Below are positions 9,007 through 18,510 of a DNA stretch of 64,000 bases, piece by piece (the stretch's first letter is position 1; every line of letters starts with the position of its first letter). Position numbers and translations under genes: made by a program. The stretch is from Chryseobacterium jejuense. GTDB lineage: Bacteria > Bacteroidota > Bacteroidia > Flavobacteriales > Weeksellaceae. Under the pieces are notes generated by a model. It saw only the letters and a program-made list of their open reading frames with translations, had not been told where the DNA came from and ran no database searches. The stretch covers positions 372,001-436,000 of the forward strand of contig NZ_JAGIPR010000001.1 in assembly GCF_017877355.1 (NCBI RefSeq). The letters are read 5' to 3'.

Positions 9007-11514
9007 ATGAATTACAATATACCGCACAATTTAAAAGGGCTTACAGAAGCTGAAGTAGAGGTTTCCAGAAAAAAACACGGATATAACCGCTTGGAAGCGG
9101 TTAAGAAAGAATCATGGGCAGACCTCCTTCTCAACATTCTGAAAGAGCCAATGTTGATTCTGCTTATATGTGTTTCCTTCATTTATGTACTTACAGGAGA
9201 TTATGGAGAGGCATTGTTTATGTTTGCTGCTATTGTAGGAGTTACCGCAATTTCTTTTTACCAGGATAACCGCAGCAAGAAGGCGCTGGAAGAACTTGAA
9301 AAGCTTAATGAACCTTTGAGTAAAGTAATCAGGAACTCAAAGGTCATAGATATTCCTACTTTTGAAATAGCAGTTGGAGATCTGTGCATTACCGAAGAGG
9401 GAAATCTTATTAATGCTGACGGAAGAATTGTTCACAGCAACGATTTTTCTGTCAACGAATCTTCCCTTACAGGAGAGAGTTTTTCGGTTTTCAAGGATAG
9501 CAGATCCGAAGATAATAAAGTGTACAGCGGAACAATTACAGTTTCTGGGCTTGCCGTTTTTGAGGTCGAAAACATTGGAAAAGAAACTAAAGTAGGAAAA
9601 ATAGGTCAGTCTATACTGAGCATAAAAGCAGAAGTATCTCCACTGCAGATTCAGATCCGTAATTTTGTAAAGGGGATGGCTGTTATCGGGATTTTCATTT
9701 TTCTGGCAGTATGTATCTTCAGTTTTGTCAAAACAGGAGATTTTGTGACCAGCTTACTCAGTGGGCTTACATTGGCAATGTCTGTTCTTCCTGAAGAAAT
9801 TCCTGTAGCCTTTACTACTTTTATGGCTTTGGGTGCCTGGAAGCTGATGCGGGAAGGAATCATCATTAAACGAAGCAGTATTGTGGAGACCCTGGGAAGC
9901 ATTTCAGTAATCTGTACAGATAAAACAGGCACGATTACGGAAAACTCCATGAAGTTGAAGCATCTTTATAATTACCGTTCCGACAGGATTTATGAAGAAA
10001 AGGAGTTTGAAACAAAAGAACTGCATGAGCTTATTGATTATGCGATGTGGAGTAGTGAGCCCGTACCTTTTGATCCTATGGAAATAACACTGCATAAGAT
10101 CTATGAACAGAGTCAGAAACCTGATCAAAGAAAAGATTATCAGCTATTTCACGAATATCCGCTGGAAGGCAAACCGCCGATGATGACCCATCTTTTTGAA
10201 AATGAACAGAAAGACAGAATTATTGCCGCTAAAGGGGCTCCGGAAGCCATCATCAGTGTTTCCAATCTTTCAGAAGAAGAAAAGAATAAAATCAGAAAGA
10301 TTATAAAAGACTTCGGAGATAAGGGATACAGAGTTCTGGGTGTTGCCAGATCTCATTTTGAAGGCAGTAACTTTCCTGATAAACAGCAGAATTTTACATT
10401 TGATTTTTTAGGACTGACCGTATTTTATGATCCTCCGAAAAAAGGAATAAAAGAAGTATTTAAACATATTTATGATGCGGGAATTAAAGTAAAGGTAATT
10501 ACCGGAGACAATGCTGATACCACAAGAGCTATTGCACTGCAGGCAGGAATAGAAAGCAATACTCCGCCTGTCAACGGAAGTGAAATTACCGCCTGTTCAG
10601 AAGCAGAAATAATAAAGCTTTCTGAAAATACCACTTTATTTACAAGAATGTTCCCCGAAGCAAAACTTCAGGTGGTTAATGCACTGAAGGCACAAGGTCA
10701 TGTAGTAGTGATGCTGGGGGATGGAGTAAATGACGGCCCCGCTTTAAAAGCCGCTCATATCGGAGTGGCAATGGGAAATAAAGGGACTGAAATTGCTAAA
10801 TCAGCCGCAGCACTGGTTATTACTAATGATGATCTGGATAAACTTGTTATAGGCATAGCTGCCGGACGTAGAATCTATGCTAATATAAAAAAAGCTGTTC
10901 AGTATATTATTTCCATCCACATCCCTATTATACTTACTGTTTCCCTGCCTCTGTTTCTGGGCTGGGTATTTCCACATATCTTTACGCCTGTGCATGTTAT
11001 TTTTCTTGAACTGGTTATGGGGCCCACGTGTTCTATTGTTTATGAGAATGAGCCTATGGAAAAAAATGCAATGCAAAAGCCTCCAAGAGCACTTACAGAA
11101 ACGTTTCTGAACTGGAGAGAGCTCACAATAAGCATTATTCAGGGGCTCCTCATTACGGCAGGAATATTATGGCTGTATCAGTATTCTGCCGGCCATGGAA
11201 ATGATGAAGCTAAAACCAGGGCATTGGTTTTCACTACGCTTATATTTTCCAATATACTGCTGAGTCTGGTGAACCGTTCTTTCTATTACAGCATGCTGGA
11301 GAGTTTTAAGAACCGGAATATCCTGCTTGTAGGGATATCTGTACTGGTTGTACTTCTCCTGCTGATCATTCTCTATGCAGCTCCTGTTTCAGGATTTTTC
11401 AGTGTTACCGCTCTCAGCATAAAAGAACTTGGGCTGGCACTGCTCACTGCTTCAGTTTCTGTACTGTGGTTTGAAATTTATAAACTCATAAAAAGGTATT
11501 ATTTTAGGAAATAA
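9007..11514 (+). CDS. P-type cation-transporting ATPase (P2-like)
   Basis: 835 aa. An N-terminal cation-ATPase segment (LTEAEVEVSRKKHGYNRL) is followed by membrane helices and the TGES actuator motif (SSLTGES). The transmembrane ion-site motif is PEEIP (SVLPEEIPVAFTTF), not the PEGLP of classical Ca2+ pumps. The phosphorylation site is DKTGT with D305, and the hinge motif is GDGVNDGPAL. About ten membrane segments are present, including a C-terminal six-helix block. There is no N-terminal heavy-metal (CxxC) domain, so P1B copper/zinc pumps are unlikely; calcium or another divalent cation is the best guess. It is flanked by two copies of a small His/Asp-rich membrane protein. Confidence 0.85.
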   Translation: MNYNIPHNLKGLTEAEVEVSRKKHGYNRLEAVKKESWADLLLNILKEPMLILLICVSFIYVLTGDYGEALFMFAAIVGVTAISFYQDNRSKKALEELEKLNEPLSKVIRNSKVIDIPTFEIAVGDLCITEEGNLINADGRIVHSNDFSVNESSLTGESFSVFKDSRSEDNKVYSGTITVSGLAVFEVENIGKETKVGKIGQSILSIKAEVSPLQIQIRNFVKGMAVIGIFIFLAVCIFSFVKTGDFVTSLLSGLTLAMSVLPEEIPVAFTTFMALGAWKLMREGIIIKRSSIVETLGSISVICTDKTGTITENSMKLKHLYNYRSDRIYEEKEFETKELHELIDYAMWSSEPVPFDPMEITLHKIYEQSQKPDQRKDYQLFHEYPLEGKPPMMTHLFENEQKDRIIAAKGAPEAIISVSNLSEEEKNKIRKIIKDFGDKGYRVLGVARSHFEGSNFPDKQQNFTFDFLGLTVFYDPPKKGIKEVFKHIYDAGIKVKVITGDNADTTRAIALQAGIESNTPPVNGSEITACSEAEIIKLSENTTLFTRMFPEAKLQVVNALKAQGHVVVMLGDGVNDGPALKAAHIGVAMGNKGTEIAKSAAALVITNDDLDKLVIGIAAGRRIYANIKKAVQYIISIHIPIILTVSLPLFLGWVFPHIFTPVHVIFLELVMGPTCSIVYENEPMEKNAMQKPPRALTETFLNWRELTISIIQGLLITAGILWLYQYSAGHGNDEAKTRALVFTTLIFSNILLSLVNRSFYYSMLESFKNRNILLVGISVLVVLLLLIILYAAPVSGFFSVTALSIKELGLALLTASVSVLWFEIYKLIKRYYFRK

Positions 11515-11560
11515 TTAACATGGAAAAATAATCATCCATAATAAAGAAATATAATTTTGA

Positions 11561-11953
11561 TTGGTTAAAAATTTGATTTCCATATTGTTGCTGTCGCTCT
11601 ATTTGATTTCTACAACCGACTTGTATCAGCTGTTGAATATTCCGACTTTGATAGAACATTATTGAGAACATAAAAAGCTGAATCCGGAAATGTCTCTCAC
11701 CGCATTTCTGAAAACACACTATGATCATCCCGTTAAAGATGATGATTATGGTAAAGATCAGAAGCTACCCTTTGTTATTCACACAACACCATTGGCATTG
11801 ATTTTCATTATTGGAGATACATTTCATTTTGAACTTAAGAACAATCATTTTAAGCAAATAAAGTCTTGGAAAATGCCTTCAAAGAATGACAATTTCGGCT
11901 ATAAAGGTTTTCTCAGGACAGTCTGGGAGCCATCAAGGTATTTGTTTTCCTGA
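11561..11953 (+). pseudogene. broken second copy of the small membrane-anchored protein
   Basis: From TTG at 11561 the frame reads VKNLISILLLSLYLISTTDLYQ..., closely matching the gene at 8212-8718, but TGA at 11663-11665 interrupts it right after LIEHY. The same frame then continues EHKKLNPEMSLTAFLKTHYDHP to a stop at 11951-11953. The C-terminal 40 residues diverge from the intact copy. A restart at 11690 would lack the signal anchor, so the copy is probably inactive unless TGA is read through. Confidence 0.7.
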
Positions 11954-12037
11954 TACTTTACACAAAACTGGTCTTCATTCACTGTAGGCCAATATATACT
12001 GTATGCCATGAGTTGGTGTATGGTGTTCAACTTAATA

Positions 12038-12056
12038 TAACCTGAGTTCGGGATAA
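12038..12056 (+). repeat. solo 19-bp copy of the MITE terminal repeat
   Basis: TAACCTGAGTTCGGGATAA matches the terminal inverted repeats of the element at 28781-29001 (one difference from each end). No second end was found nearby. Confidence 0.5.
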
Positions 12057-12212
12057 GAAAATAAAAAACTGGATTTTGAAATATTAATATACTATTTTTC
12101 TGTAGTTTAAGAATGTTAATATTGGATTTATATTCTTTTAGCCTGTCTTTTTAGATATTTTTTTTGCAGTTATTTAAAAATAAGATTTGATAAAGATTAT
12201 AAATAAACTTTT

Positions 12213-12234
12213 ATTAGTATATTTGTATACTAAT
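12213..12234. promoter_or_regulatory. palindromic operator over the -7 box of the MarR gene
   Basis: Perfect 9-bp arms ATTAGTATA and TATACTAAT are separated by TTTG. The left arm plus spacer forms TATATTTG, a full match to the Bacteroidota -7 consensus, 9 nt before the MarR start codon. A dimeric repressor here would cover the promoter. Seventeen bases (TTTATTAGTATATTTGT) recur upstream of the photolyase gene. Confidence 0.75.
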
Positions 12235-12242
12235 TTTTTAAT

Positions 12243-12899
12243 ATGAACTTTAATCTCATAAAATCAGTTGTGGAACTTGTTCAGCAATTTATGGAACAAA
12301 ATGAAGATAAAGTGTCATACAGCTGCGATCTTCAAGGGTTTATAGAATGGATCAATGTTTCCTTTAAAGCTGATTCTAAGTCAGAAGATCCGGCTTGGAT
12401 AGGGAAGGAGTCAGGAAGAAGTTCTGATAGTATCATCAATACTTTATTGATAAGAATGGGGAGGTATGCAAAAACATATTCCCGGTCAATCGGTAATTCC
12501 GTTTTTTCAAGCCAGGATGATTTTATTTATCTGATCGGCCTCAAAACGATGGGGGCAATGACAAAAATGGAGGTGATAAAGCACAATGTGCACGAGAAAT
12601 CTTCAGGGATGCTTATTATTAACCGCTTAATACATAACGGCTGGGTTGAACAGAAAGTTTCTGAAAAAGATAAAAGGATAAAGCATATTCAGATAACAGA
12701 AAAAGGGCTTACTGTATTGGAGGAGCATATGGATGAAATCCGCAAAGCTTCAAGAGTAGTCGTAGGAAACCTTACGCATTCTGAACAAATGCTGCTCATA
12801 GCCATACTCTCTAAACTGGATGAGTTTCATGATTCTTTTTATCGGATGAATCTGGAATCCAGAAATCTATTGGATAATGTGTATAAAAGGTTGAACTGA
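12243..12899 (+). CDS. MarR-family transcriptional regulator of the carotenoid cluster
   Basis: 218 aa. The first 60 residues are an extra helical part. Then comes a MarR-type winged helix-turn-helix: FIYLIGLKTMGAMTKMEVIKHN, the recognition helix region SSGMLIINRLIHNGWVEQ, and the wing SEKDKRIKHIQITEKG. It is divided from crtI by only 42 nt and its own promoter overlaps a perfect inverted repeat, which suggests autoregulation. A paralogue (21133-21813) closes the island. MarR-type regulators of carotenoid genes are known in other bacteria (CrtR of Corynebacterium). The ligand here is unknown. Confidence 0.8.
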   Translation: MNFNLIKSVVELVQQFMEQNEDKVSYSCDLQGFIEWINVSFKADSKSEDPAWIGKESGRSSDSIINTLLIRMGRYAKTYSRSIGNSVFSSQDDFIYLIGLKTMGAMTKMEVIKHNVHEKSSGMLIINRLIHNGWVEQKVSEKDKRIKHIQITEKGLTVLEEHMDEIRKASRVVVGNLTHSEQMLLIAILSKLDEFHDSFYRMNLESRNLLDNVYKRLN

Positions 12900-12941
12900 T
12901 AAGTATTAAAATTACCTGTTAAAACTATTAAATAAATAACA

Positions 12942-14426
12942 ATGAATACTGGAAACTTAAGAAAGAGAATTGCGGTGATAGGTTCCGGAGTTTCCGGACT
13001 CTCTGCTGCTACATATGCTGCGAAATCCGGAAATGAGGTACATGTATTTGAGAAGCATCATCAGCCAGGCGGTCGTGCAAGACAATTTAAAACAGAACAA
13101 GGGTATGTTTTTGATATGGGACCCAGCTGGTACTGGATGCCTGATATCATTGAAGGTTTTTTCTCTGATTTTAATTGTAAAACATCCGATTTTTTTAAGC
13201 TGGTTTCTTTGGATCCCCAATTTGAAATGGTTTTTTCAAATGAGAAGGTTTCAGTTCCTGAGAAAAATGAAGATATTCGTGAGCTATTTGAAAAAATAGA
13301 ACCCGGAGCAGCCAGACAGTACGATAATTTTATGCAGTCTGCCCAATTTAAATATGAAGTGGGAATGAAAGACTTTGTAACAAAACCCTGTTATAGCTGG
13401 CTTGAATTTGCTTCTTTAAAAATAGCAGGCAGTGCACTGAAGCTTGATCTTTTAAGCGATTTCAGGAAGTATGTTTCAGGTTATTTTACAGATTCGAAAC
13501 TCAGATCCTTGATGGAATTTCCGGTTATCTTTCTTGGAGCTTCACCAAAGCGTATTCCTGCCCTTTACAGCCTTATGAATTACGGCGGATATGTTTTGGG
13601 AACAAAATATCCGATGGGAGGATTTTATCAGCTGGTTCTTGCTATGAAAGAAGTGGCTGAAAAACAGGGAGTGATTTTTCATTTTAATCATAATGTGCAG
13701 AAAATCAATGTTGAAAAGGGAGAACTTACCTCATTAACAGTAGATGGTAAAAATTATGAATTTGATGCAGTTATTGCTTCATCAGATTATCATCATACAG
13801 AAACATTAATACCTAAATCACTCAGAAACTACAATGAGGCATATTGGACATCCAGAACTTTTGCGCCTTCATGTCTTATTTATTATCTGGGAATCAAAGG
13901 GAAAATTCCCCGCTTAAAACATCATACACTTTTTTTTGAAAATGAGCTTGACAATCATATAGACTGTATTTATAAAAATAAGGAATGGCCCGATAAACCG
14001 CTTTTTTATGCATGTTGTCCTTCAAAAACAGATCCTGATGTAGCCCCTGAAGACTGTGAAAATCTTTTTTTACTATTACCCCTTGCACCAGGAATACACG
14101 ATGAGGAATCTGTAAGAGAAAAATATTTAATGGAAATGCTTGAAAGGATTGAAAAACATACTGGTGAAACTGATATTTTTTCCAAAATTGAATATAAAAG
14201 AAGCTATTGTGTAAGTGATTTTATTTCAGATTATAATGCTTATAAAGGTAATGCCTACGGTTTATCCAATACTTTATCTCAGACAGCGGTCTTAAAACCT
14301 AAAATAAGAAACAGGAAGATCAGCAATCTTTTTTATACAGGGCAGCTAACGGTTCCAGGACCCGGAGTTCCTCCATCAGTAATTTCAGGGAAAATTGTAG
14401 CGGCTGAAGTCAATAAACTAAAATAA
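12942..14426 (+). CDS. crtI: phytoene desaturase
   Basis: 494 aa, the usual length. An N-terminal FAD-binding Rossmann motif IAVIGSGVSGLSAATYAA is followed by GGRARQF, and a C-terminal FAD motif lies in LFYTGQLTVPGPGVPPSVISG, the signature of CrtI-type desaturases. It converts phytoene stepwise to lycopene at the membrane. It is the first biosynthetic gene after the MarR regulator, and crtB starts 6 nt after its stop, so they are cotranscribed. Confidence 0.92.
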   Translation: MNTGNLRKRIAVIGSGVSGLSAATYAAKSGNEVHVFEKHHQPGGRARQFKTEQGYVFDMGPSWYWMPDIIEGFFSDFNCKTSDFFKLVSLDPQFEMVFSNEKVSVPEKNEDIRELFEKIEPGAARQYDNFMQSAQFKYEVGMKDFVTKPCYSWLEFASLKIAGSALKLDLLSDFRKYVSGYFTDSKLRSLMEFPVIFLGASPKRIPALYSLMNYGGYVLGTKYPMGGFYQLVLAMKEVAEKQGVIFHFNHNVQKINVEKGELTSLTVDGKNYEFDAVIASSDYHHTETLIPKSLRNYNEAYWTSRTFAPSCLIYYLGIKGKIPRLKHHTLFFENELDNHIDCIYKNKEWPDKPLFYACCPSKTDPDVAPEDCENLFLLLPLAPGIHDEESVREKYLMEMLERIEKHTGETDIFSKIEYKRSYCVSDFISDYNAYKGNAYGLSNTLSQTAVLKPKIRNRKISNLFYTGQLTVPGPGVPPSVISGKIVAAEVNKLK

Positions 14427-14432
14427 AATAAT

Positions 14433-15269
14433 ATGAAAAAATTGTTTGATGAATTGTCTTACCAAGTCAGTAAGCACACTACAAAAAAATACAGTACCAG
14501 TTTTTCATTGGGAATACTGGCATTGAAACCTTCCATCAGGCCTGCTGTTTATGCTGTATATGGTTATGTGCGTCTTGCAGATGAGATTGTAGATAGTTTT
14601 GATGGCTATGATAAAGAGAAGCTTCTGAAAAGATTAAAGGCTGAAACTTATGATGCACTGGAAGATGGCATATCACTCAACCCCATTTTGCATTCATTCC
14701 AGGAAACCGTTCGTCAGTATGGCATTAATACACAGTTGATCAATCAGTTTTTACACAGCATGGAAATGGACCTTCATAAAATTGATTATAACTCGGATTT
14801 ATATAAGGAGTATATCTATGGATCTGCGGAAGTAGTAGGTCTGATGTGTCTGCAGATATTTACAGAAGGCAATATACAGCAATATGAAAAGCTTAAACCT
14901 TTTGCAATGAAACTAGGATCAGCTTTTCAGAAAGTTAATTTTTTAAGGGATCTTAAAGATGATTATCAGATTTTAGGAAGAACTTATTTTCCTTCCCTCA
15001 ATATGTCGGTTTTTGATAATACAGTAAAAGTTAGGATTGAAAAGGAGATTGAAGAAGAATTTAAAGAAGCATTACAAGGAATAAAAAAGCTGCCGGGCTC
15101 ATCCATTTTTGGAGTATATCTGGCATACAGATATTATCTTTCTCTGTTTGAAAAAATAAAGAAAACAAGCTCGCAGAATATGTTGCAAAAAAGAATCAGA
15201 ATTGCCAATTCACAAAAGCTAGTGGTTGCGTTCAAAAGCTATATCCGTTACAAATCTGCTTATTTCTGA
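14433..15269 (+). CDS. crtB: phytoene synthase
   Basis: 278 aa. It carries both aspartate-rich prenyl diphosphate motifs of the squalene/phytoene synthase family: YVRLADEIVDSFDGYD (DxxxD) and FLRDLKDDY, plus the YIYGSAEVVGLMC segment. It condenses two geranylgeranyl diphosphates to phytoene. A GGPP synthase gene is not in this window. It lies directly downstream of crtI. Confidence 0.93.
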   Translation: MKKLFDELSYQVSKHTTKKYSTSFSLGILALKPSIRPAVYAVYGYVRLADEIVDSFDGYDKEKLLKRLKAETYDALEDGISLNPILHSFQETVRQYGINTQLINQFLHSMEMDLHKIDYNSDLYKEYIYGSAEVVGLMCLQIFTEGNIQQYEKLKPFAMKLGSAFQKVNFLRDLKDDYQILGRTYFPSLNMSVFDNTVKVRIEKEIEEEFKEALQGIKKLPGSSIFGVYLAYRYYLSLFEKIKKTSSQNMLQKRIRIANSQKLVVAFKSYIRYKSAYF

Positions 15270-15327
15270 TAATGCAGTTATGGCTTAATAATGATTTTTG
15301 GAAGGTTTAACCATCAATAAAAAAATA

Positions 15328-15792
15328 ATGTACAGATTATACAGAGAACAACAGCTGAATTGCAATATTGAAACGGCATGGAAGTTTTTTTCATCTCCTC
15401 ATAATTTATCGGAAATAATTCCTGAAAGTATGAATTTTGTGGTTCTTTCAACCCTTCGGGACCAACCTGTTTTTAAAGGAATGGAAATAAATTACACTGT
15501 TTCTCCTTTGTTAGGAATTCCTATGAAATGGAAGACCATCATCAGCCAGGTAGAAGACTATAAAAGCTTTACAGACTTTCAGAAAGAAGGCCCGTATAAG
15601 TACTGGAACCATTTTCATGAATTTATTCCTAATGAGAATGGAGTACTCATTAAAGATACTGTAGATTATGAGCTCCCGATGGGAATCTTAGGCAAAATAG
15701 TTCATCAGTTATTTGTAAAAGAAAAGCTCAGGAGTATTTTTGATTTCAGGTATAGGGTTTTAAATGATCTTTTTAACAATAAGCATACTTAA
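15328..15792 (+). CDS. SRPBCC (START-like) protein in carotenoid operon
   Basis: 154 aa from the ATG at 15328; a TTG ten codons upstream is less likely. MYRLYREQQLNCNIETAWKF, then SSPHNLSEIIP is the start of the cyclase/dehydrase-like SRPBCC fold, with FQKEGPYKYWNHFHEF and DTVDYELPMG further on, and the usual C-terminal helix FDFRYRVLNDLF. Proteins of this fold bind hydrophobic ligands. Its position between crtB and crtZ suggests handling of carotenoid intermediates, but this is inference. The next start is 1 nt past its stop. Confidence 0.75.
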   Translation: MYRLYREQQLNCNIETAWKFFSSPHNLSEIIPESMNFVVLSTLRDQPVFKGMEINYTVSPLLGIPMKWKTIISQVEDYKSFTDFQKEGPYKYWNHFHEFIPNENGVLIKDTVDYELPMGILGKIVHQLFVKEKLRSIFDFRYRVLNDLFNNKHT

Positions 15793-15793
15793 A

Positions 15794-16246
15794 ATGAATT
15801 TTCTGATCGTTTTTGTGGTATTTATTTCCATGGAGGGAGCTACCTGGTTGATCCACCGGTATATTATGCATGGGTTTTTATGGAGCCTGCACAGGGACCA
15901 TCATGATCATAGTCATAATGGGAAACTTGAAAGAAATGATCTGTTCTTTTTCATTTTTGCAAGCCCAGCCATTGCTTTATTATATCTTGGAGTAAAGCAG
16001 GAATTCAGTTATTGTTTTTTTATCGGTCTGGGAATAAGTCTTTACGGAATGGCTTATTTCTTTGTGCATGATGTTTTTATTCATCAGAGGGCAAAAGTTT
16101 TTACAAAAACAAAGAACCCGTATTTCCTTGCGATCAGACGTGCTCATAAGCAGCATCACAAACATCTGGGGAAAGAAGATGGAGAATGTTTTGGCTTTCT
16201 GTGGGTTCCTGTTAAATATTTTAAAATGTTTTTTAATAAAAAATGA
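15794..16246 (+). CDS. crtZ: beta-carotene hydroxylase
   Basis: 150 aa from the ATG at 15794. It is a small four-helix membrane protein with the histidine clusters of the fatty-acid hydroxylase superfamily: HRYIMHG, HRDHHDHSH, and HKQHHKH near the C-terminus, which bind the di-iron centre. It would hydroxylate both rings of beta-carotene to give zeaxanthin. Its stop overlaps the start of the lycopene cyclase gene. Confidence 0.9.
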   Translation: MNFLIVFVVFISMEGATWLIHRYIMHGFLWSLHRDHHDHSHNGKLERNDLFFFIFASPAIALLYLGVKQEFSYCFFIGLGISLYGMAYFFVHDVFIHQRAKVFTKTKNPYFLAIRRAHKQHHKHLGKEDGECFGFLWVPVKYFKMFFNKK

Positions 16247-16932
16247 TGCCTTATACTTACATACTGATTAACTTTTTCACTGTCATTATTTGCTTTTTGG
16301 CCTCTTTTGACGGAAGGATACAATTCAATAAGCTTTTCGGAAAATTTCTACTGTCATCCACTATCGTGGCAGTTCCTTTTATTATTTGGGACATATGGTT
16401 TACTGCAAAAGGAGTGTGGTGGTTTGATCTCAATTACACCTTAGGAGTTAAATTAGCGGGACTTCCCGTTGAAGAATGGCTGTTTTTTTACTGTATCCCT
16501 TTTGCCTGTGTTTTTACTTACTATTGTCTGGAAAAGTTTTTTAATCTTGGCTGGGCTAATGTATTAAATAATCTCATTGTATTTACTGCTGTTATTTTTC
16601 TTAGTGTGACAGGGATTCTTTATTATGAAAGAATATATACTTTGCTTACTGTGATCGTAACGATAATCACGCTTTGCTATCTCCATTTTATCGCTCAAAA
16701 AGAATGGTTAGGAAAGGCCAGTTTTGTATATCTGATTTTGATGCCTGGCTTTTTTGCAGTGAATGGAATCCTGACAGGCTCTTTAATTCCTTCGCCGGTT
16801 GTTAACTATAATCCTGATGACTTTTTAGGGGTGAGAATGGGGACTATCCCTGTTGAAGATGCCGTTTACGGGTACAGCCAGTTTTTGTTAAATATTTATT
16901 TCTTTAAAAAAATAACCAAAAATGAAAAATAG
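16243..16932 (+). CDS. lycopene cyclase, CrtYcd type
   Basis: 229 aa with about seven hydrophobic helices. Two repeats of the lycopene cyclase domain are visible: LAGLPVEEWLFFYCIPFACVF in the first half and GTIPVEDAVYGYSQFLLN in the second. The PVEE/PVED signatures mark the heterodimeric-type cyclase (CrtYc/CrtYd), here as one polypeptide. It makes beta-carotene from lycopene, before CrtZ acts. It overlaps crtZ upstream and the lipocalin gene downstream, showing one operon. Confidence 0.88.
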   Translation: MMPYTYILINFFTVIICFLASFDGRIQFNKLFGKFLLSSTIVAVPFIIWDIWFTAKGVWWFDLNYTLGVKLAGLPVEEWLFFYCIPFACVFTYYCLEKFFNLGWANVLNNLIVFTAVIFLSVTGILYYERIYTLLTVIVTIITLCYLHFIAQKEWLGKASFVYLILMPGFFAVNGILTGSLIPSPVVNYNPDDFLGVRMGTIPVEDAVYGYSQFLLNIYFFKKITKNEK

Positions 16933-17470
16933 AGTAATTTTTATTGTATTGCTAGGTTTAGTACTATTAAATAGTCTTGCCTCCTGTTCTTCTATGCCTG
17001 AAAAAGCACGACCTGTGAGTCAGTTTGATGTCAACCGGTATTTAGGGACATGGTATGAAATAGCAAGATTCGATTATCGTTTTGAAAAAGATCTTGATAA
17101 TGCATTGGCTCAGTACAGTCTTAATGCAGACGGAAGTGTAAAAGTAGTCAACAGCGGATATAATTTTAAAAAGAACAAATGGGTTTCTGCAAATGGTACT
17201 GCCAGATTCAGAGGAGGGAAAGATGTTGCAGCCCTAAAAGTGAGTTTTTTCGGACCGTTTTATGCAGGATATAACGTAGTTGCGCTTGAAAATTACAAAT
17301 ATGCATTGGTTGCCGGGAGAAATTTAGACTATCTGTGGATTCTTTCCCGTGAGAAAACCATTCCGGAAAATATAAAACAAATTTTCATCTCCAAAGCTCA
17401 GGAGATCGGTTATGATACATCAAAACTTATCTGGGTAAAACAGGATAAGAAAAGTCCGTTCGACAAATAA
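16922..17470 (+). CDS. bacterial lipocalin (Blc-like lipoprotein)
   Basis: 182 aa. The lipoprotein signal ends LLNSLASC, so Cys is the probable lipidation site. VNRYLGTWYEIARFDYRFE holds the lipocalin GxW motif, and the remaining strands (YNFKKNKWVSANGTARF, YALVAGRNLDYLWILSRE) fit an eight-stranded barrel. Bacterial lipocalins bind hydrophobic ligands and are linked to membrane stress. In this operon, carrying a carotenoid or lipid is possible. It starts inside the end of the cyclase gene. Confidence 0.88.
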   Translation: MKNRVIFIVLLGLVLLNSLASCSSMPEKARPVSQFDVNRYLGTWYEIARFDYRFEKDLDNALAQYSLNADGSVKVVNSGYNFKKNKWVSANGTARFRGGKDVAALKVSFFGPFYAGYNVVALENYKYALVAGRNLDYLWILSREKTIPENIKQIFISKAQEIGYDTSKLIWVKQDKKSPFDK

Positions 17471-17495
17471 ATAATCAACTTAAAATCAGTAAAAT

Positions 17496-18086
17496 ATGGT
17501 TACAATACAGGCGCAATCAAAGATACCAACAGATTATGGAGTATTCACTGTATATGCATTTTCAGAAAGTGAAGAAGACTGGACTCCTCATTTGGTTTGG
17601 GTGGCGGAAAATATAGATTTTGCCGGGACGGTCAATGTACGTTTCCATTCAGAATGCATCACCGGAGAAGTTTTTCATTCCAAAAAATGCGAATGCGGGC
17701 AACAGCTGGATGCTGCTATGAAATATATGTCTGAAAACGGAGGGGTCATCATCTATCTCCGCCAGGAAGGAAGAAATATTGGAATTATTAATAAACTTAG
17801 GGCCTATGAACTTCAAGAGCAGGGCTGGGATACCGTTGAGGCTAATTTGAAACTGGGGCTTCCTGCAGACGGAAGAAACTTTGATATAGCCGTTGAAATG
17901 CTGGATATTCTAAAGATCAAAGAAATAAACCTGTTAACTAATAATCCCGACAAGATCAAATGTGTAGAGAATAGCGGGATTATCCTCAACAGCAGAATTC
18001 CTTTGGAAATTGATTCTAATGAAGTGAATGAAAGTTATCTCGTTAAGAAAAAGAATTACTTTGGTCATCTTTTGGAAAAATTTTAA
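17496..18086 (+). CDS. ribA: GTP cyclohydrolase II
   Basis: 196 aa, monofunctional, with no DHBP synthase part. RFHSECITGEVFHSKKCECG carries the three zinc-binding cysteines, and YLRQEGRNIGIINKLRAYEL is the catalytic GTP-binding segment. The product opens the riboflavin pathway. Riboflavin genes often have separate copies elsewhere; here it sits among carotenoid and photolyase genes, which suggests extra flavin supply for the FAD enzymes CrtI and photolyase. It is probably cotranscribed with the lipocalin gene (25-nt gap). Confidence 0.92.
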   Translation: MVTIQAQSKIPTDYGVFTVYAFSESEEDWTPHLVWVAENIDFAGTVNVRFHSECITGEVFHSKKCECGQQLDAAMKYMSENGGVIIYLRQEGRNIGIINKLRAYELQEQGWDTVEANLKLGLPADGRNFDIAVEMLDILKIKEINLLTNNPDKIKCVENSGIILNSRIPLEIDSNEVNESYLVKKKNYFGHLLEKF

Positions 18087-18198
18087 ATATCTTTTGTCTA
18101 TAAGATTCAAATTAAATTTTAATGTTTTTTTAACACAATAATTATTTTTCAGGCACGATGATTGTTTATTTATATACCAATTACTAAAATATTATATT

Positions 18199-18498
18199 AT
18201 GAATAATTCAGATTACAACAAAGCAGAAAATGCAGTAGATCAAACAAAAAACTCTTTAAAAAATGCAGCTGATGAGGCAAAATGGAAAATCAATGAGTTA
18301 GCGGACAAAGCTAAAGATTTTATCAATGAAAAAAGAGATAATGATCAGGAAGCAACTCAGGAAGACTGGTTGGATAGGGTGAAGTCGAACTTTTCAGATG
18401 TATGGGAGGATATTAAAGATAAAGCTGATGAAGCTTGGGAAAGCACCAAAGATGCTGCTGAAGATGTGAAAGCAGAATGGAGAAAGAAGACCAATTAA
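18199..18498 (+). CDS. small charged helical stress-like protein
   Basis: 99 aa, almost entirely predicted amphipathic helix, rich in Lys, Asp, Glu and Ala (AVDQTKNSLKNAADEAKWKI, then DEAWESTKDAAEDVKAEWRK). This composition and repeat rhythm resemble CsbD/LEA-like or YtxH-type stress proteins, but no specific family was recognised. It has no signal peptide. A 112-nt upstream gap and a strong terminator indicate a separate transcript. Confidence 0.65.
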   Translation: MNNSDYNKAENAVDQTKNSLKNAADEAKWKINELADKAKDFINEKRDNDQEATQEDWLDRVKSNFSDVWEDIKDKADEAWESTKDAAEDVKAEWRKKTN

Positions 18499-18510
18499 TG
18501 TTAGTGTAAT

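Noticed and set aside
11690..11953. Independent 87-codon gene
   Set aside because: It is the downstream part of a frame homologous to 8212-8718 interrupted by TGA at 11663, and would lack the membrane anchor.
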